DNA of 64,000 nt from Azospira oryzae (GCF_004217225.1 NZ_SHKM01000002.1:687307-751306); one strand, 5' to 3'. Shown: positions 20,188 through 29,017, counted from the stretch's first letter. Program-made: numbers and translations. Notes: generated from the sequence alone by a model not told the origin.

Positions 20188-20814
20188 TCAGGCTTTCGGA
20201 CGGGGCAGGGCGGCGATCTGCCGATCCTGCCAGCGGGCCAGTCCCAGCTGGGCCAGGAGAGCCCCGAGCAGGGCGCAGAACATGTCCGACTGGGTGTCCC
20301 AGGGATCGCCCTGGGTGCCGAGGAAGTCGTCCGCCCCCTGGCCGAAGGCCAGGGCGGTCCACCATTCCAGCAGTTCATAGGTGGCGCTGATGGCCAGCAC
20401 GACGCTGGTGACGAGGAAGAACAGCATCTTGCGCCCCCGCACATAGGCTCCCCGCAGCAGTATTTCCCGGGCGATCAGGGCCGGGGCGAAGCCCTGGAAG
20501 AGGTGGCCCAGCTTGTCGTAGGGATTGCGCTGCAGGTGCAGCCATTCGGCCACCTGGAAGCCCACGGGCACCCGGGCATAGGTGTACATGCCGCCCACCA
20601 TGAGGATCACCCCGTGGATGAAGATGCAGACATACAGCAGGGTGGTCAGGGGGTAACGGCGCCAGGTCAGGGCCAGCAGGGGCAGGGCGATCAGCACCGG
20701 CAGCACCTCCAGCAGCCAGGTGGCCCGGTCATAAGGGCGGTAGCCGGTGATGCCGAGCAGGGCCAGGGTGGCGACGGCCAGGAGCAGCAACAGGGAGGTG
20801 CGGGATGAGGTCAT
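20188..20814 (-). CDS. DUF2238 (YjdF-like) inner-membrane protein
   Basis: A protein of 208 residues with about six hydrophobic segments. The YjdF/DUF2238 pattern includes NPYDKLGHLFQGFAPALIARE, ATYELLEWW and a C-terminal GTQGDPWDTQSDMFCALLGA stretch, rich in conserved Asp, Gln and His. The start MTSSRTSLLLLLAVAT was chosen because it begins immediately before the first membrane segment; an upstream extension in the same frame has no membrane-protein features. The family function is unknown. Confidence 0.88.
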   Translation of the reverse strand: MTSSRTSLLLLLAVATLALLGITGYRPYDRATWLLEVLPVLIALPLLALTWRRYPLTTLLYVCIFIHGVILMVGGMYTYARVPVGFQVAEWLHLQRNPYDKLGHLFQGFAPALIAREILLRGAYVRGRKMLFFLVTSVVLAISATYELLEWWTALAFGQGADDFLGTQGDPWDTQSDMFCALLGALLAQLGLARWQDRQIAALPRPKA

Positions 20815-20941
20815 GGCGGACACGATAAGCGCGGGTCCGGGCACTGTAGTGCCTTTCGCCACTCCCTGACTAGCCCGTCCCGGGATGGAAAAGGCCGGCG
20901 CCTCCTGCAGGAGGCGCCGGCCCTGGAACGCCGCCGGAGGA

Positions 20942-21397
20942 TCAGCGGCCCTGGTGCACCTGGCCGGTGACCACGTCCACGAAGACGTAGGGCTGGCTCG
21001 GGTTGCCACCGAAAATGAAGTAGGGATTGCCCAGCTTGGGCCCCAGGGGATTGCGCAGGGTCACGGCGCCGTAGGCCTGGGTGAAGCCGGCCTGTTCCTT
21101 AAGCTTGTTGGCTTCGGGCAGGTCCATGGGCACCGGCCACTGGATCACCACGTCCTCCAGCCAGGGTTCGGGAATGAGCACGGGGGCGCCGAATTCGCCG
21201 TAGCCGGTGGACTTGATGATGACCGTGGTGTTGTTGGAATTCTGGAACACCACCCGCAGCTGGTCGATCTGGGCCGGGTCTGTGGTGGGGCCCTTGGAGG
21301 CGATGCCGTCGGCTTCGTACAGCTTGGCGGCGGGGTACTGTTCGGTGACGATGCGGACCGCGATATTGACCCGGCCGTTGAAACTCAGAATAGCCAT
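20942..21397 (-). CDS. Unrecognised 151-residue protein
   Basis: Starts MAILSFNGRVNIAVRIV behind GGAGTGC at about 21401-21407. The protein has no signal peptide or membrane segment and looks soluble, with beta-strand-rich composition. Notable segments are RVVFQNSNNTTVIIKSTGYGEF, LIPEPWLEDVVIQWPVP and a C-terminal IFGGNPSQPYVFVDVVTGQ. I do not recognise the family. It is a single-gene unit with 238 bases of non-coding DNA upstream, so it may have its own regulation. Confidence 0.75.
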   Translation of the reverse strand: MAILSFNGRVNIAVRIVTEQYPAAKLYEADGIASKGPTTDPAQIDQLRVVFQNSNNTTVIIKSTGYGEFGAPVLIPEPWLEDVVIQWPVPMDLPEANKLKEQAGFTQAYGAVTLRNPLGPKLGNPYFIFGGNPSQPYVFVDVVTGQVHQGR

Positions 21398-21592
21398 GAT
21401 GCACTCCTTCAGTGGCGGCGGAGGATGGATATCGGTCGCGGCAGCCGCCATGCCGCCCGATGCCGTGCGTTGCAGGCGGCGGGCGGTCTTGTTGGAAAGT
21501 GCTTTATTACCAATGTATTACGACATCGATGGGCGGCCGCGCCGACTGCCCATGCAGCATAGGCCCGGAATGAAAATATGTCGACGGAATAT

Positions 21593-21614
21593 TGCCGGTG
21601 CTATTGCACCGGCA
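21593..21614 (-). repeat. 9-bp perfect hairpin downstream of rlmI
   Basis: TGCCGGTGC (21593-21601) and GCACCGGCA (21606-21614) flank TATT, starting 22 bases after the rlmI stop on the minus strand. The following minus-strand bases are ATATTCC, only weakly T-rich, so it may be a weak terminator or a 3' stabilising hairpin. Confidence 0.5.
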
Positions 21615-21635
21615 GCCGTGGCGAGGCGCCGGGGG

Positions 21636-22823
21636 TCACACCTGGCAGAGCAGGCCCTTGAGGTATTCGCCTTCCGGCACCGCCAGGGCGATGGGGTGGT
21701 CCGGACCGGCCGCCAGGTGGCGCAGGATGCGGGCATCCACGCCGGCGTCGAGGGCAGCGCCGGCGATGATCTTCTGAAACAGCTCGTTGCCGATGCCGCC
21801 GGAGCAGGAGTAGGTGAACAGCAGGCCGCCCGGATTGAGCAGACGGAAGCCCAGCAGGTTGATGTCCTTGTAGGCCCGGGCTGCCCGGTCGGCGTGGGCG
21901 GCGGAAGGAGCGAACTTGGGCGGGTCGAGCACGATCAGGTCGAACTTGCGCTCGGCCTTGCGCAGCTCGCGCAGGGCGGTGAATACGTCGGCTTCCCACC
22001 ATTCGGCCCGGGCGGCATCCAGCTGGGGATTGAGGGCCAGGTTGCGTTTGGCCGTCTCCAGGGCCGGCCCGGAGGAGTCGATGGAGAGCACGGAGGCGGC
22101 CCCACCGGCCAGGGCCTGGAGGGAAAAGCCGCCGGTGTAGCAGAAGCAGTTGAGCACGCTCTTGCCCGCCGCCAGGGCGCCGGTGAGCAGGCGGTTTTCC
22201 CGCTGGTCCAGATAGAAGCCGGTCTTGTGGCCGCCCACCACATCCACCAGCAGGCGCACGCCGTTCTCCATGATGGAGAGATCGCCGGCCGGGGCCTCGC
22301 CGTGGAGCCAGCCGGTGACCGGCTCCAGGCCTTCGAGGCGGCGTACGTCCGAATCGGAGCGCTCGTAGATGCGGGAGCAGCCGGTGGCCTGGACCAGGGC
22401 ATTGACGATGGCCTTGCGCCACTTCTCGCCGCCGGCCGAGGTCAGCTGCAGGGAGAGGGTGTCGCCGTACTGGTCGCAGACGACCCCGGGCAGGCCGTCG
22501 GATTCGCCGTGCAGCAGACGCACGCCTTCCTCGTTCTTCAACTCCGGCAGGTTGCGGCGCCGGGCCACGGCCTCGGCGATGCGGCGCTTGAAGAAGACGT
22601 CGTCGATGGTCTCGTTTTCATTGAAGGTCCACACCCGGGCCCGGATCTGGGAATCGGGGCTGTAGGCGGCCCGGGCCAGGAACTTGCCGTCGTCGGCCAG
22701 CACCTCCACCGTGTCGCCGGGGCGGGCCTTGCCCTTCAGGCGGCCGACGGAGCCGGCGAAGATCCAGGGATGGCGGCGCAGCAGGGAGCGTTCCTTGCCG
22801 GGGAAGAGGATGAGCTGGGACAT
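21636..22823 (-). CDS. rlmI: Class I SAM-dependent 23S rRNA methyltransferase (RlmI-like)
   Basis: A protein of 395 residues. An N-terminal PUA RNA-binding domain (starting KERSLLRRHPWIFAGSV) is followed by an EEHEE-type linker and a Rossmann methyltransferase domain. SAM-binding and catalytic segments include LNCFCYTGGFSLQAL, LIVLDPPKFAPS and LLFTYSCSGGI. The family makes 5-methylcytosine at position 1962 of 23S rRNA. The ATG at 22823 gives the canonical MSQLILFPGKERS opening; an extension upstream was rejected. Confidence 0.9.
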   Translation of the reverse strand: MSQLILFPGKERSLLRRHPWIFAGSVGRLKGKARPGDTVEVLADDGKFLARAAYSPDSQIRARVWTFNENETIDDVFFKRRIAEAVARRRNLPELKNEEGVRLLHGESDGLPGVVCDQYGDTLSLQLTSAGGEKWRKAIVNALVQATGCSRIYERSDSDVRRLEGLEPVTGWLHGEAPAGDLSIMENGVRLLVDVVGGHKTGFYLDQRENRLLTGALAAGKSVLNCFCYTGGFSLQALAGGAASVLSIDSSGPALETAKRNLALNPQLDAARAEWWEADVFTALRELRKAERKFDLIVLDPPKFAPSAAHADRAARAYKDINLLGFRLLNPGGLLFTYSCSGGIGNELFQKIIAGAALDAGVDARILRHLAAGPDHPIALAVPEGEYLKGLLCQV

Positions 22824-22919
22824 GGGCAGACCTTGCAAAGCGGCGCCGCGGCGGCGGCAAAGGTGCGCAGTGTACCGGGCGATGCCGTACGGCGCCACGG
22901 CCCGCGCCGATAGGGGCGG

Positions 22920-24062
22920 TCAGGCGGCCAGCCAGGCCTCGACGGCGTAGCCGGCGCCGTAGGTGACGGCCGCGGCGGCCATGCCGATGAGCAGCTGGCG
23001 CAGGCCGGCCCGGCCCGGATGGCGGCCGGTGAAAATGGAAATGGCGGCGCCGATGAGGAACAGCCCGAGGGCGCTGGCCACGGCGCTGCCCATGACGGCG
23101 GCCCTGCCCTGGAGGAACAGCAGGGGCAGGATGGGAATGAGGGCGCCCACCAGGAACACGGCGAAGGAAGCCAGGGCGGCGGTACCGGCGGAGCCTCCCA
23201 GGTCGTCCGGGTTTATGCCCAGTTCTTCCCGGGTCAGGGTGTCGAGGGCCGTCTCCTGGTTCTGAATGACCCGGGCGGCAATGGCGGCGGCCTCCTCGGC
23301 GGTGAAACCTTTGGCCTGGTAGATGAGGGCCAGTTCGGCCTGCTCCTCCGCCGGCACTTCGGCCAGTTCCTCCGCTTCGGCGGCGATCTGGTGGGCGTAC
23401 ATTTCCCGGCTGCTCTGCACCGAGATCCATTCGCCCATGGCCATGGAGCAGGCGCCGGCCAGCATGCCGGCCAGGCCGGTGGCGAGCATGGCCGTATTGG
23501 AGAACTGGGCGCCGGCCACCCCCATGACCAGGCTGAGGGTGGAGACGAGGCCGTCGTTGGCGCCAAGCACGGCGGCCCTCAGGGCATTGCCGCCGCCGGC
23601 GCCGTGGCGCCCTTCCAGGCGGGCATAGGTGCCGCCGTCCCAGCGGCCGCCGTTGCCCATGGAGGTGAGGCGGAAGAGTAGGCGGGCGTGGGCCCGCTCC
23701 TGGGCCGGCAGGTCGGTGTGGCGGGATTCCCGCTGGTCGTCGTAGCTGGTCTGGTCCAGGCTTTCCCGGGCCGCCACGGTGGGCAGGACGCTGGCGGCGC
23801 CCAGGTGCCGGGCCAGCCAGATGAGGATGCGGGCGCGCCAGGTGGGACCCAGGTTCGGGGCCGGCTGCCCGGCCCGCTCCTGGCGGCGTTGCCAGAACTG
23901 GGCGTGGGCCGCCTCGGCGGCGGCCAGGCGGCGGTAGATGGCGGCCAGTTCCGGCCTGGCTTCCGCCTCGGCCATGGCCTGGTAGAGGGCGGCGCTGTCC
24001 ACCTCGCCCTGCTGGTTGCGCCGGTAGCGGCTCAGGTCCTGGCGTGGATCGGGCTTGGCCAT
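22920..24062 (-). CDS. VIT1/CCC1 family transporter with N-terminal ferritin-like domain
   Basis: A protein of 380 residues. The first 140 or so are hydrophilic and helical with spaced Glu and His residues (EVDSAALYQAMAEAE, AAEAAHAQFWQRRQ), resembling the ferritin-like/rubrerythrin domain found fused to some VIT1 proteins. The remainder has about five membrane helices with VIT1 features: LRAAVLGANDGLVSTLSLVMG, GACSMAMGEWISVQSSRE and the cytoplasmic Glu-rich metal-binding stretch EAEELAEVPAEEQAEL. VIT1/CCC1 proteins move Fe(II) or Mn(II) out of the cytoplasm in exchange for protons. It lies only 4 bases after the xerC stop and is likely co-transcribed. Confidence 0.88.
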   Translation of the reverse strand: MAKPDPRQDLSRYRRNQQGEVDSAALYQAMAEAEARPELAAIYRRLAAAEAAHAQFWQRRQERAGQPAPNLGPTWRARILIWLARHLGAASVLPTVAARESLDQTSYDDQRESRHTDLPAQERAHARLLFRLTSMGNGGRWDGGTYARLEGRHGAGGGNALRAAVLGANDGLVSTLSLVMGVAGAQFSNTAMLATGLAGMLAGACSMAMGEWISVQSSREMYAHQIAAEAEELAEVPAEEQAELALIYQAKGFTAEEAAAIAARVIQNQETALDTLTREELGINPDDLGGSAGTAALASFAVFLVGALIPILPLLFLQGRAAVMGSAVASALGLFLIGAAISIFTGRHPGRAGLRQLLIGMAAAAVTYGAGYAVEAWLAA

Positions 24063-24066
24063 GGCC

Positions 24067-24972
24067 TTACTTGCGCTTGGCCCGGGGATGGGCGGTGTCG
24101 TATACCTGGGCCAGGTGCTGGAAATCCAGGTGGGTATAGACCTGGGTCGAGGCGATGCTGGCATGGCCGAGCATCTCCTGCACCGCCCGCAGGTCGCCGG
24201 AGGACTGCAGCACGTGGCTGGCAAAGGAGTGGCGCAGCATGTGGGGATGCACGTGGCTGGGCAGGCCGGCCAGCAGGGCCCGGCGGCAGAGGCGCTGCTG
24301 GATGATGCCGTGGGCGATGCGCCGGCCCCGGGCACCGACGAAGAGGGCCTTCTCCTCCGGCCGGGCCAGCTCGGGCCGCCGCGCCATCCAGGCGGCCAGG
24401 GCCTGCCGCGCCTTGCTGCCGACGGGCACCACCCGCTCCTTGTCCCGTTTGCCGTGGACCCGGACTTCGCCGCCGCCGATGTCGGTCAGGGCATCCACGT
24501 TCAGCTCGGCCAGCTCCGCCAGGCGCAGGCCGGAGGAATAGAACAGCTCGAACATGGCCTGGTCCCGCAGCTCCTGGGGATCGTCCGGATCGATGGAGGT
24601 TTCCAGCAGGCGGGCGGTCTCATCCGGCGACAGGGTGCGGGGCAGGGCCTTGGGGCTCTTGGGCGGCCGCACCCCTTCGCAGGGATTGTGGCCGGCGTGG
24701 CCGTGGCGGCCGAGCCAGCGGTAGAAGACACGCCAGGCCGACAGGCTGCGGGCGAGGGAGCGGCCCGCCAGGCCGCGGCCGTGGAGCAGGCCGACGAAGC
24801 GGCGGATGTGGTGGGACTGCAGTTCGCCCAGGTCCGGGCTGCCCGGTAGTTCGGCGGCCAGGGCTAGGAGCTTGCCCAGGTCCCGGCGGTAGTTGCTGAC
24901 GGTGTGGGGCGACTGGCGACGCTGGGTCGCCAGTTCGTCGAGGAAGGCTCCGGCGAGGCTGTGGCCGTCCAT
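24067..24972 (-). CDS. xerC: Tyrosine recombinase XerC
   Basis: A protein of 301 residues. An N-terminal SAM-like core-binding domain (FLDELATQRRQSPHTVSNYRRDL) is followed by the catalytic domain with Arg in SSGLRLAELAELNVD, Lys in HGKRDKERVVPVG, the HMLRHSFASHVL box, LGHASIASTQVYTHLD carrying the final His and the nucleophilic Tyr. XerC acts with XerD to resolve chromosome dimers at dif. The order dapF-DUF484-xerC is the classical one and supports XerC rather than a phage integrase. The ATG at 24972 was chosen; the frame stays open further upstream inside the DUF484 gene. Confidence 0.94.
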   Translation of the reverse strand: MDGHSLAGAFLDELATQRRQSPHTVSNYRRDLGKLLALAAELPGSPDLGELQSHHIRRFVGLLHGRGLAGRSLARSLSAWRVFYRWLGRHGHAGHNPCEGVRPPKSPKALPRTLSPDETARLLETSIDPDDPQELRDQAMFELFYSSGLRLAELAELNVDALTDIGGGEVRVHGKRDKERVVPVGSKARQALAAWMARRPELARPEEKALFVGARGRRIAHGIIQQRLCRRALLAGLPSHVHPHMLRHSFASHVLQSSGDLRAVQEMLGHASIASTQVYTHLDFQHLAQVYDTAHPRAKRK

Positions 24973-24986
24973 GGAGCCCGCCTTGC

Positions 24987-25667
24987 CTAGTGGCGCAGGG
25001 CCCGGCCGATGGCGGCGGAGACGATCTCGCCCAGCCGTTCCAGGTAGAGGGTGCCCATGTCGGCGTAGAAGCGGTCCATGCTCTCGCTGCCCATGGCGAT
25101 CATGCCGAAGGTGCCGCCGCCATTGCGCAGGGCCACCAGGGCCTGGGAACGGATGTGGGCGGAGGTGTCGCCGAACCAGGTGGAAGTCTCGAAGCCGGAG
25201 GTGGAGCCGCAGTAGGGCCGGCCCAGGGTTTCGGCGAAGACCTGCAGTTCCTCGGAGACGGCTGCGAACTCGGGCAGCTCGCCCACGCCTTCCGGCTGGT
25301 CCCACAGGCGCAGGGCCACGTGGGGTATGGCGAAGTCTTCCTTGAGGTGGAAATCCAGGATGTGGATCACCGCCTGGAAGGTGGTGGCGGCCACCAGGGC
25401 CACCGCCAGCCGGTGCATCTTTTCGCTGATGGCATCGTTGGCTTCGCCGAAGCCGAGCAGTTCGGCCATCTTGCCTTCCAGGGCCTTGTTCTTGTCGCGC
25501 AGGGTGAGCATCTGCCGCTCGGTGATGGAGATGGCCCGGCCCCCGTGGGGGTGGGGAATCACCAGCCGGGAAATGAGGTCGGCGTGCTCTTCGAAGAACT
25601 GGGGGTTGTGTTCCAGGTATTCGGCCACGTCGGCGCCGGAGAGGCGCGGGGTTTGGATGTCGCTCAC
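24987..25667 (-). CDS. DUF484 family (GAF-like) protein
   Basis: A protein of 226 residues. The N-terminal segment [27 protein letters not shown] is the DUF484 signature, followed by a short coiled coil ([23 protein letters not shown]) and a GAF-like domain with [23 protein letters not shown]-type end. Its role is unknown; the gene is almost always located between dapF and xerC. It overlaps dapF by four bases (ATGA), so it is translationally coupled. Confidence 0.92.
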   Translation of the reverse strand: MSDIQTPRLSGADVAEYLEHNPQFFEEHADLISRLVIPHPHGGRAISITERQMLTLRDKNKALEGKMAELLGFGEANDAISEKMHRLAVALVAATTFQAVIHILDFHLKEDFAIPHVALRLWDQPEGVGELPEFAAVSEELQVFAETLGRPYCGSTSGFETSTWFGDTSAHIRSQALVALRNGGGTFGMIAMGSESMDRFYADMGTLYLERLGEIVSAAIGRALRH

Positions 25668-26494
25668 AGTTCGATTTCTCCGCTAAAGACGGTGACGGCC
25701 GGGCCGGTCATGTGCACCGGGGTGCCGGGGCCGTTCCAGGCAATGCTCAGTTCGCCGCCCCGGGTGCTGACGCGCACCGGGGAATCCAGCAGGTCGCGGC
25801 TGATGCCGGCCACCACGGCGGCGCAGGCGCCGGTGCCGCAGGCCAGGGTTTCGCCGGCGCCCCGCTCGTAGACCCGCAGGCGCACGCTGTGTCGGTCCAC
25901 CACCTGGAGGAAGCCGGCATTGACCCGCTGGGGAAAGCGCGGGTGGGATTCGATCATGGGTCCCTGGATGGCCACCGGCGCCGTGTCCACGTCCGCCACC
26001 ACCTGCACGGCGTGGGGATTGCCCATGGAGACAGCGGTGATGGCCACTTCCTGGTCGCCCACCTGCAGGGGCTGGATCACCGCGTCGGTGGGGGAGACGA
26101 AGGGGATGCGGTCCGGCGAGAAAATGGGCTTGCCCATGTCCACGGTGACGTTGCCATCGGCCTCCAGGCGGGGGCTGATGATGCCCGACTTGGTTTCCAC
26201 CTTGATTTCCCGCTTGTCGGTGAGGCCCTGTTCGTGCACGAAGCGGACGAAACAGCGGGCGCCGTTGCCGCACTGCTCCACCTCGCTGCCGTCGGCATTG
26301 AAGATGCGGTAGCGGAAATCGACGCCGGCCTGGCCGGGCTTTTCCACCAGCAGGATTTGGTCGCAGCCGACGCCGAAGTTGCGGTCGGCGAGGAAGCGCA
26401 GCTGGGCCGGGGTGAGGGTGATGTTCTGGCGCACGCCGTCGAGCACGACGAAGTCGTTGCCCAGTCCGTGCATCTTGGTGAATTTGAGTTTCAT
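25664..26494 (-). CDS. dapF: Diaminopimelate epimerase
   Basis: A protein of 276 residues. DapF interconverts LL- and meso-diaminopimelate for lysine and peptidoglycan synthesis. Both catalytic cysteines are visible: Cys75 in [10 protein letters not shown] and Cys219 in [14 protein letters not shown]. The N-terminal [19 protein letters not shown] is the canonical opening. First gene of the dapF-DUF484-xerC-VIT1 cluster. Confidence 0.96.
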   Translation of the reverse strand: MKLKFTKMHGLGNDFVVLDGVRQNITLTPAQLRFLADRNFGVGCDQILLVEKPGQAGVDFRYRIFNADGSEVEQCGNGARCFVRFVHEQGLTDKREIKVETKSGIISPRLEADGNVTVDMGKPIFSPDRIPFVSPTDAVIQPLQVGDQEVAITAVSMGNPHAVQVVADVDTAPVAIQGPMIESHPRFPQRVNAGFLQVVDRHSVRLRVYERGAGETLACGTGACAAVVAGISRDLLDSPVRVSTRGGELSIAWNGPGTPVHMTGPAVTVFSGEIEL

Positions 26495-26513
26495 GGCGTT
26501 GGCCTGCGTGCTT

Positions 26514-27035
26514 TCAAGCGAGGGACCGGGCCATTATAAAGTCATCCATGACAAAGCCGTTGCCGATCTCCACGCAGACCGACTCCCGTACTTCGAAGCC
26601 GTTCTTGCGATAGGCGGCGATGGCCTGGGCGTTGTTCTTGTTCACCGCCAGGACCAGGCTCTTGCCGCCCCGGGCCCGGCAGCGTTGGGCCACGTGCTGC
26701 AACAGGGCGCTGCCGACGCCCTGGCGCTGGGCTTCGGGATGGACGTAGAGCTTGTCCAGCTTGAATTCGGCCGGGGTGGCGGTGGCCTGGGTGGCGGCAA
26801 AGCCGAGGCGGCGGGCGCCGACGAAGGCCTGGTCCCACCAGATGTCGGGGCGGGCCAGCTCCTCCAGCAGGCGGGGCGCGCCGTAGCGCTGGCCCAGCAT
26901 GTAGTCGATCTGGGCCTGGCTGATGATGTCCCGGTAGGCTGCCTGCCAGACGGTGCGGGCCAGCTGGGCGATGGCGCCCACCTCTTCCCGGGCGACGGGG
27001 CGGATCAGGGGGGTGGGTTGTGCGGGGGATGGCAT
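26514..27035 (-). CDS. GNAT family N-acetyltransferase
   Basis: A protein of 173 residues. The acetyl-CoA pyrophosphate-binding motif A is [16 protein letters not shown], preceded by the strand KLDKLYVH and followed by [21 protein letters not shown], a standard GNAT motif B. The C-terminus [11 protein letters not shown] is typical of the FDFIM/M-type N-acetyltransferases. Substrate is unknown. The start [13 protein letters not shown] was chosen because GNAT homology begins right after it. It lies 19 bases upstream of dapF and may share its transcript. Confidence 0.87.
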   Translation of the reverse strand: MPSPAQPTPLIRPVAREEVGAIAQLARTVWQAAYRDIISQAQIDYMLGQRYGAPRLLEELARPDIWWDQAFVGARRLGFAATQATATPAEFKLDKLYVHPEAQRQGVGSALLQHVAQRCRARGGKSLVLAVNKNNAQAIAAYRKNGFEVRESVCVEIGNGFVMDDFIMARSLA

Positions 27036-27057
27036 GAGGGGTCTTTCGCGGTGCTGC

Positions 27058-27915
27058 TCAGTAGAAACGGGCTTCGCCTGGGGGCCGGGTCTTGAAGCGC
27101 TTGTGTACCCAGTAGTACTGCTCCGGGATGCGCCGCACCTCCGACTCGATGAAGGCATTGACGCGGCGGGTATCGGCTGTGACGTCGCCGCTGGGGTAAT
27201 GTTCCCAGGCCGGCAGCAGGCGCACCCGATAGCCGCGGGGCGTCATCTCGGCGATGCAGGGCACCACCCGGGCTTTGCCCAGGGCGGCGAGGCGGGCTAC
27301 GCCGGTGATGGTGGCGGCGGGGATGCCGAAGAAGGGCACGAAGATGGCGTCCCGGGGGCCGAAGTCCATGTCCGGCAGGTAGTAGAAGGGCCGCCCCTCG
27401 GCCAGGGCCTTCACCACCTTGCGCATGCCGTCCTGGCGGGAGAGCAGGTTGGGGGCGTTGAAACGCATGCGGCCGGCGTAGAGGGCGGTGTTGAAATGGG
27501 GGTTCTTCTGCTGGGAATAGACCGAGAGCATGGGACGGTCCCGGGTCAGGGCGCTCCAGCCCGCATCCAGGCCGAGGAAATGGGGTGTCAGGACCAGGGT
27601 GGGGGCGCTGTCCCGGGGCAGGTTGTCCCAGCCTTCCACCTGGATCAGGCGTTGCAGCCGGGCCGGGGAGGCGTGCCAGAGCAGGGCCCGGTCCAGGAAG
27701 GACTGGCCGAAGGCGACGAAATGGCGCCGGGCCAGCCGCCGGCGTTCCCCTTCGCCAAGTTCGGGAAAGCACAGGGCCAGGTTGGTGTGGGTGACCCGCC
27801 GCCGTTCGGCGCCGAGCAGGTACAGCAGGTAGCCGAAGGCGGCGCCCAGGGCCCGCAGCAGGGGAAGGGGCAGGAAGTGGCAGAGCCAGAGCAGGGCCAG
27901 GGCGAGGCGGGTCAC
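27058..27915 (-). CDS. LpxL/HtrB-like lipid A acyltransferase (second of tandem pair)
   Basis: A protein of 285 residues from a GTG start that overlaps the stop of the upstream acyltransferase by four bases (GTGA). An N-terminal membrane anchor (LALALLWLCHFLPLPLLRALG) precedes the LPLAT domain with the catalytic HX4D motif HFLGLD in LVLTPHFLGLDAG, and GRPFYYLPDMDFGPRDAIFVPFFG. Family members add secondary acyl chains to lipid A at the inner membrane. Which chain is added cannot be told from the sequence. Confidence 0.88.
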   Translation of the reverse strand: MTRLALALLWLCHFLPLPLLRALGAAFGYLLYLLGAERRRVTHTNLALCFPELGEGERRRLARRHFVAFGQSFLDRALLWHASPARLQRLIQVEGWDNLPRDSAPTLVLTPHFLGLDAGWSALTRDRPMLSVYSQQKNPHFNTALYAGRMRFNAPNLLSRQDGMRKVVKALAEGRPFYYLPDMDFGPRDAIFVPFFGIPAATITGVARLAALGKARVVPCIAEMTPRGYRVRLLPAWEHYPSGDVTADTRRVNAFIESEVRRIPEQYYWVHKRFKTRPPGEARFY

Positions 27916-28802
27916 CGGCAGTCCTCCGCTGCTGTCGGCGCCGGTTCGGCGCCCCGGGGGCGCTTGTAGCGGTTGTAGCCCCACAGGTACTGGCTCGGGC
28001 ACTGGCGGATCAGGGTTTCCAGCTCCCGGTTGATCTGGGCCGCCCGGGCCACCGTGTCGCCCGTCAGGGGCTGGGTCGGCGCCTGCAGGTGCAGGTGGTA
28101 GCCGCGGCCGTGGGGCAGGCGCTCGCCGTAGGCGAAGATCACCCGGCCGCCGGCTTCCGAAAGGCGGGCCGCCAGGGTCATGGTGTAGGCGGGGCGGCCG
28201 AAGAAGGGCAGCCATTTGCCTTCGCCGGCACCGGGGGCCTGGTCCGGCAACAGGCCCACCGCCTCCTTGCGCTTCAGGGCCCGGATCAGGGCCCGTACGC
28301 CGGAAAGGTCGGCCGGGGCCAGCTTCAGGTGCTCGCCCCGGGCCCGGCCGGCGGCGATGATGCGGCCCAGCCACTCCAGCTTGGGCGGGCGGAAGAGCAC
28401 GGTGATGGGGGCTGCTGGCCGGGCCCGGACCGCCTGGCGGGCATAGTACTGGGCGGTGATCTCGAAGCAGCCCAGATGGGGAGTGAGGAAGATGATGCCT
28501 TCGTCCTCCGCCCAGGCCGCCTCCACCAGCTCCCAGCCGCTCACCTGCACCACCCTGGCCGCCACTTCCTCCAGGGGGCGCAGCCAGACCTTGGGCAGTT
28601 CCAGGACGCCCTTGCCCGCCTCCCGGGCAATGGCCGGGATCAGGTCCGTGGCGGCGTCGGCCGGGTAGGCCAGGGCCAGATTCTGCTGCAGGTGGGAGCG
28701 GTAGGTGGCGGACAGGCGGTACACCAGGCGCCCGAGCAGGGCGCCCAGGGCGTGGAGCCAGGCCAGAGGGAGGCAGGCGAGGAGGCGGAAGAGAAGGCTC
28801 AA
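27912..28802 (-). CDS. LpxL/HtrB-like lipid A acyltransferase (first of tandem pair)
   Basis: A protein of 296 residues. It opens with a membrane anchor (MSLLFRLLACLPLAWLHALG) and has the catalytic HX4E motif HLGCFE in FLTPHLGCFEIT, followed by VLFRPPKLEWL and VGLLPDQAPGAGEG, a substrate-site segment of the lysophospholipid/lipid A acyltransferase family. The enzyme acts at the cytoplasmic face of the inner membrane. The two neighbouring paralogues are translationally coupled and divergent from metK. Confidence 0.88.
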   Translation of the reverse strand: MSLLFRLLACLPLAWLHALGALLGRLVYRLSATYRSHLQQNLALAYPADAATDLIPAIAREAGKGVLELPKVWLRPLEEVAARVVQVSGWELVEAAWAEDEGIIFLTPHLGCFEITAQYYARQAVRARPAAPITVLFRPPKLEWLGRIIAAGRARGEHLKLAPADLSGVRALIRALKRKEAVGLLPDQAPGAGEGKWLPFFGRPAYTMTLAARLSEAGGRVIFAYGERLPHGRGYHLHLQAPTQPLTGDTVARAAQINRELETLIRQCPSQYLWGYNRYKRPRGAEPAPTAAEDCR

Positions 28803-28859
28803 GGGGTGGGCTCGCGGAACGTATTTTTGATGGCGCTCAAATTGCCGGGAGCGACGGGT

Positions 28860-28888
28860 TTGACCCGGGGCCGGCGAAAAAATAGAAT
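28860..28888 (+). promoter_or_regulatory. Sigma70-type promoter for metK
   Basis: TTGACC (28860-28865), a 17-base spacer and TAGAAT (28883-28888). The predicted transcription start, about seven bases after the -10, falls at the first base pairs of the riboswitch-like leader, which supports both calls. Confidence 0.7.
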
Positions 28889-28892
28889 TATC

Positions 28893-28955
28893 GGCCGCCG
28901 AGTTAATCAGGACAACTTGCAGGGCGGTTCACAAATACTGCTAAAGCGTCGCCTG
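28893..28955 (+). promoter_or_regulatory. SAM-II-like riboswitch in the metK leader
   Basis: The leader follows the SAM-II (SAM_alpha) layout. Stem P1 is formed by GGCCGCC (28893-28899) with GGCGGTT (28923-28929). The loop starts GAGTTAA and ends CTTGCAG, close to the SAM-II GATTTAA and TTGCAG blocks. After P1 comes CACAAATACTGCTAAAG, matching the conserved AAA-U...GCTAAA tail. The pseudoknot pairing is visible: GCAG (28919-28922) with CTGC (28938-28941). CTGCTC (28953-28958) just downstream is complementary to GAGCAG (29007-29012), which covers the metK ribosome binding site, so a translational off-switch is plausible. SAM-II is an established class mainly described upstream of methionine genes of alphaproteobacteria; assignment here is by eye. 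Confidence 0.7.
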
Positions 28956-29017
28956 CTCTCCCCCGGAGCCGGTCGCGCCGGTCAAGTAATACGGGGAATT
29001 CTTTAGGAGCAGTACAC

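Noticed and set aside
17433-20444. Open frame of 1003 codons antisense to the end of pilL
   Set aside because: Same reasons; it also crosses the terminator at 20152 and merges with part of the DUF2238 gene region in another frame.
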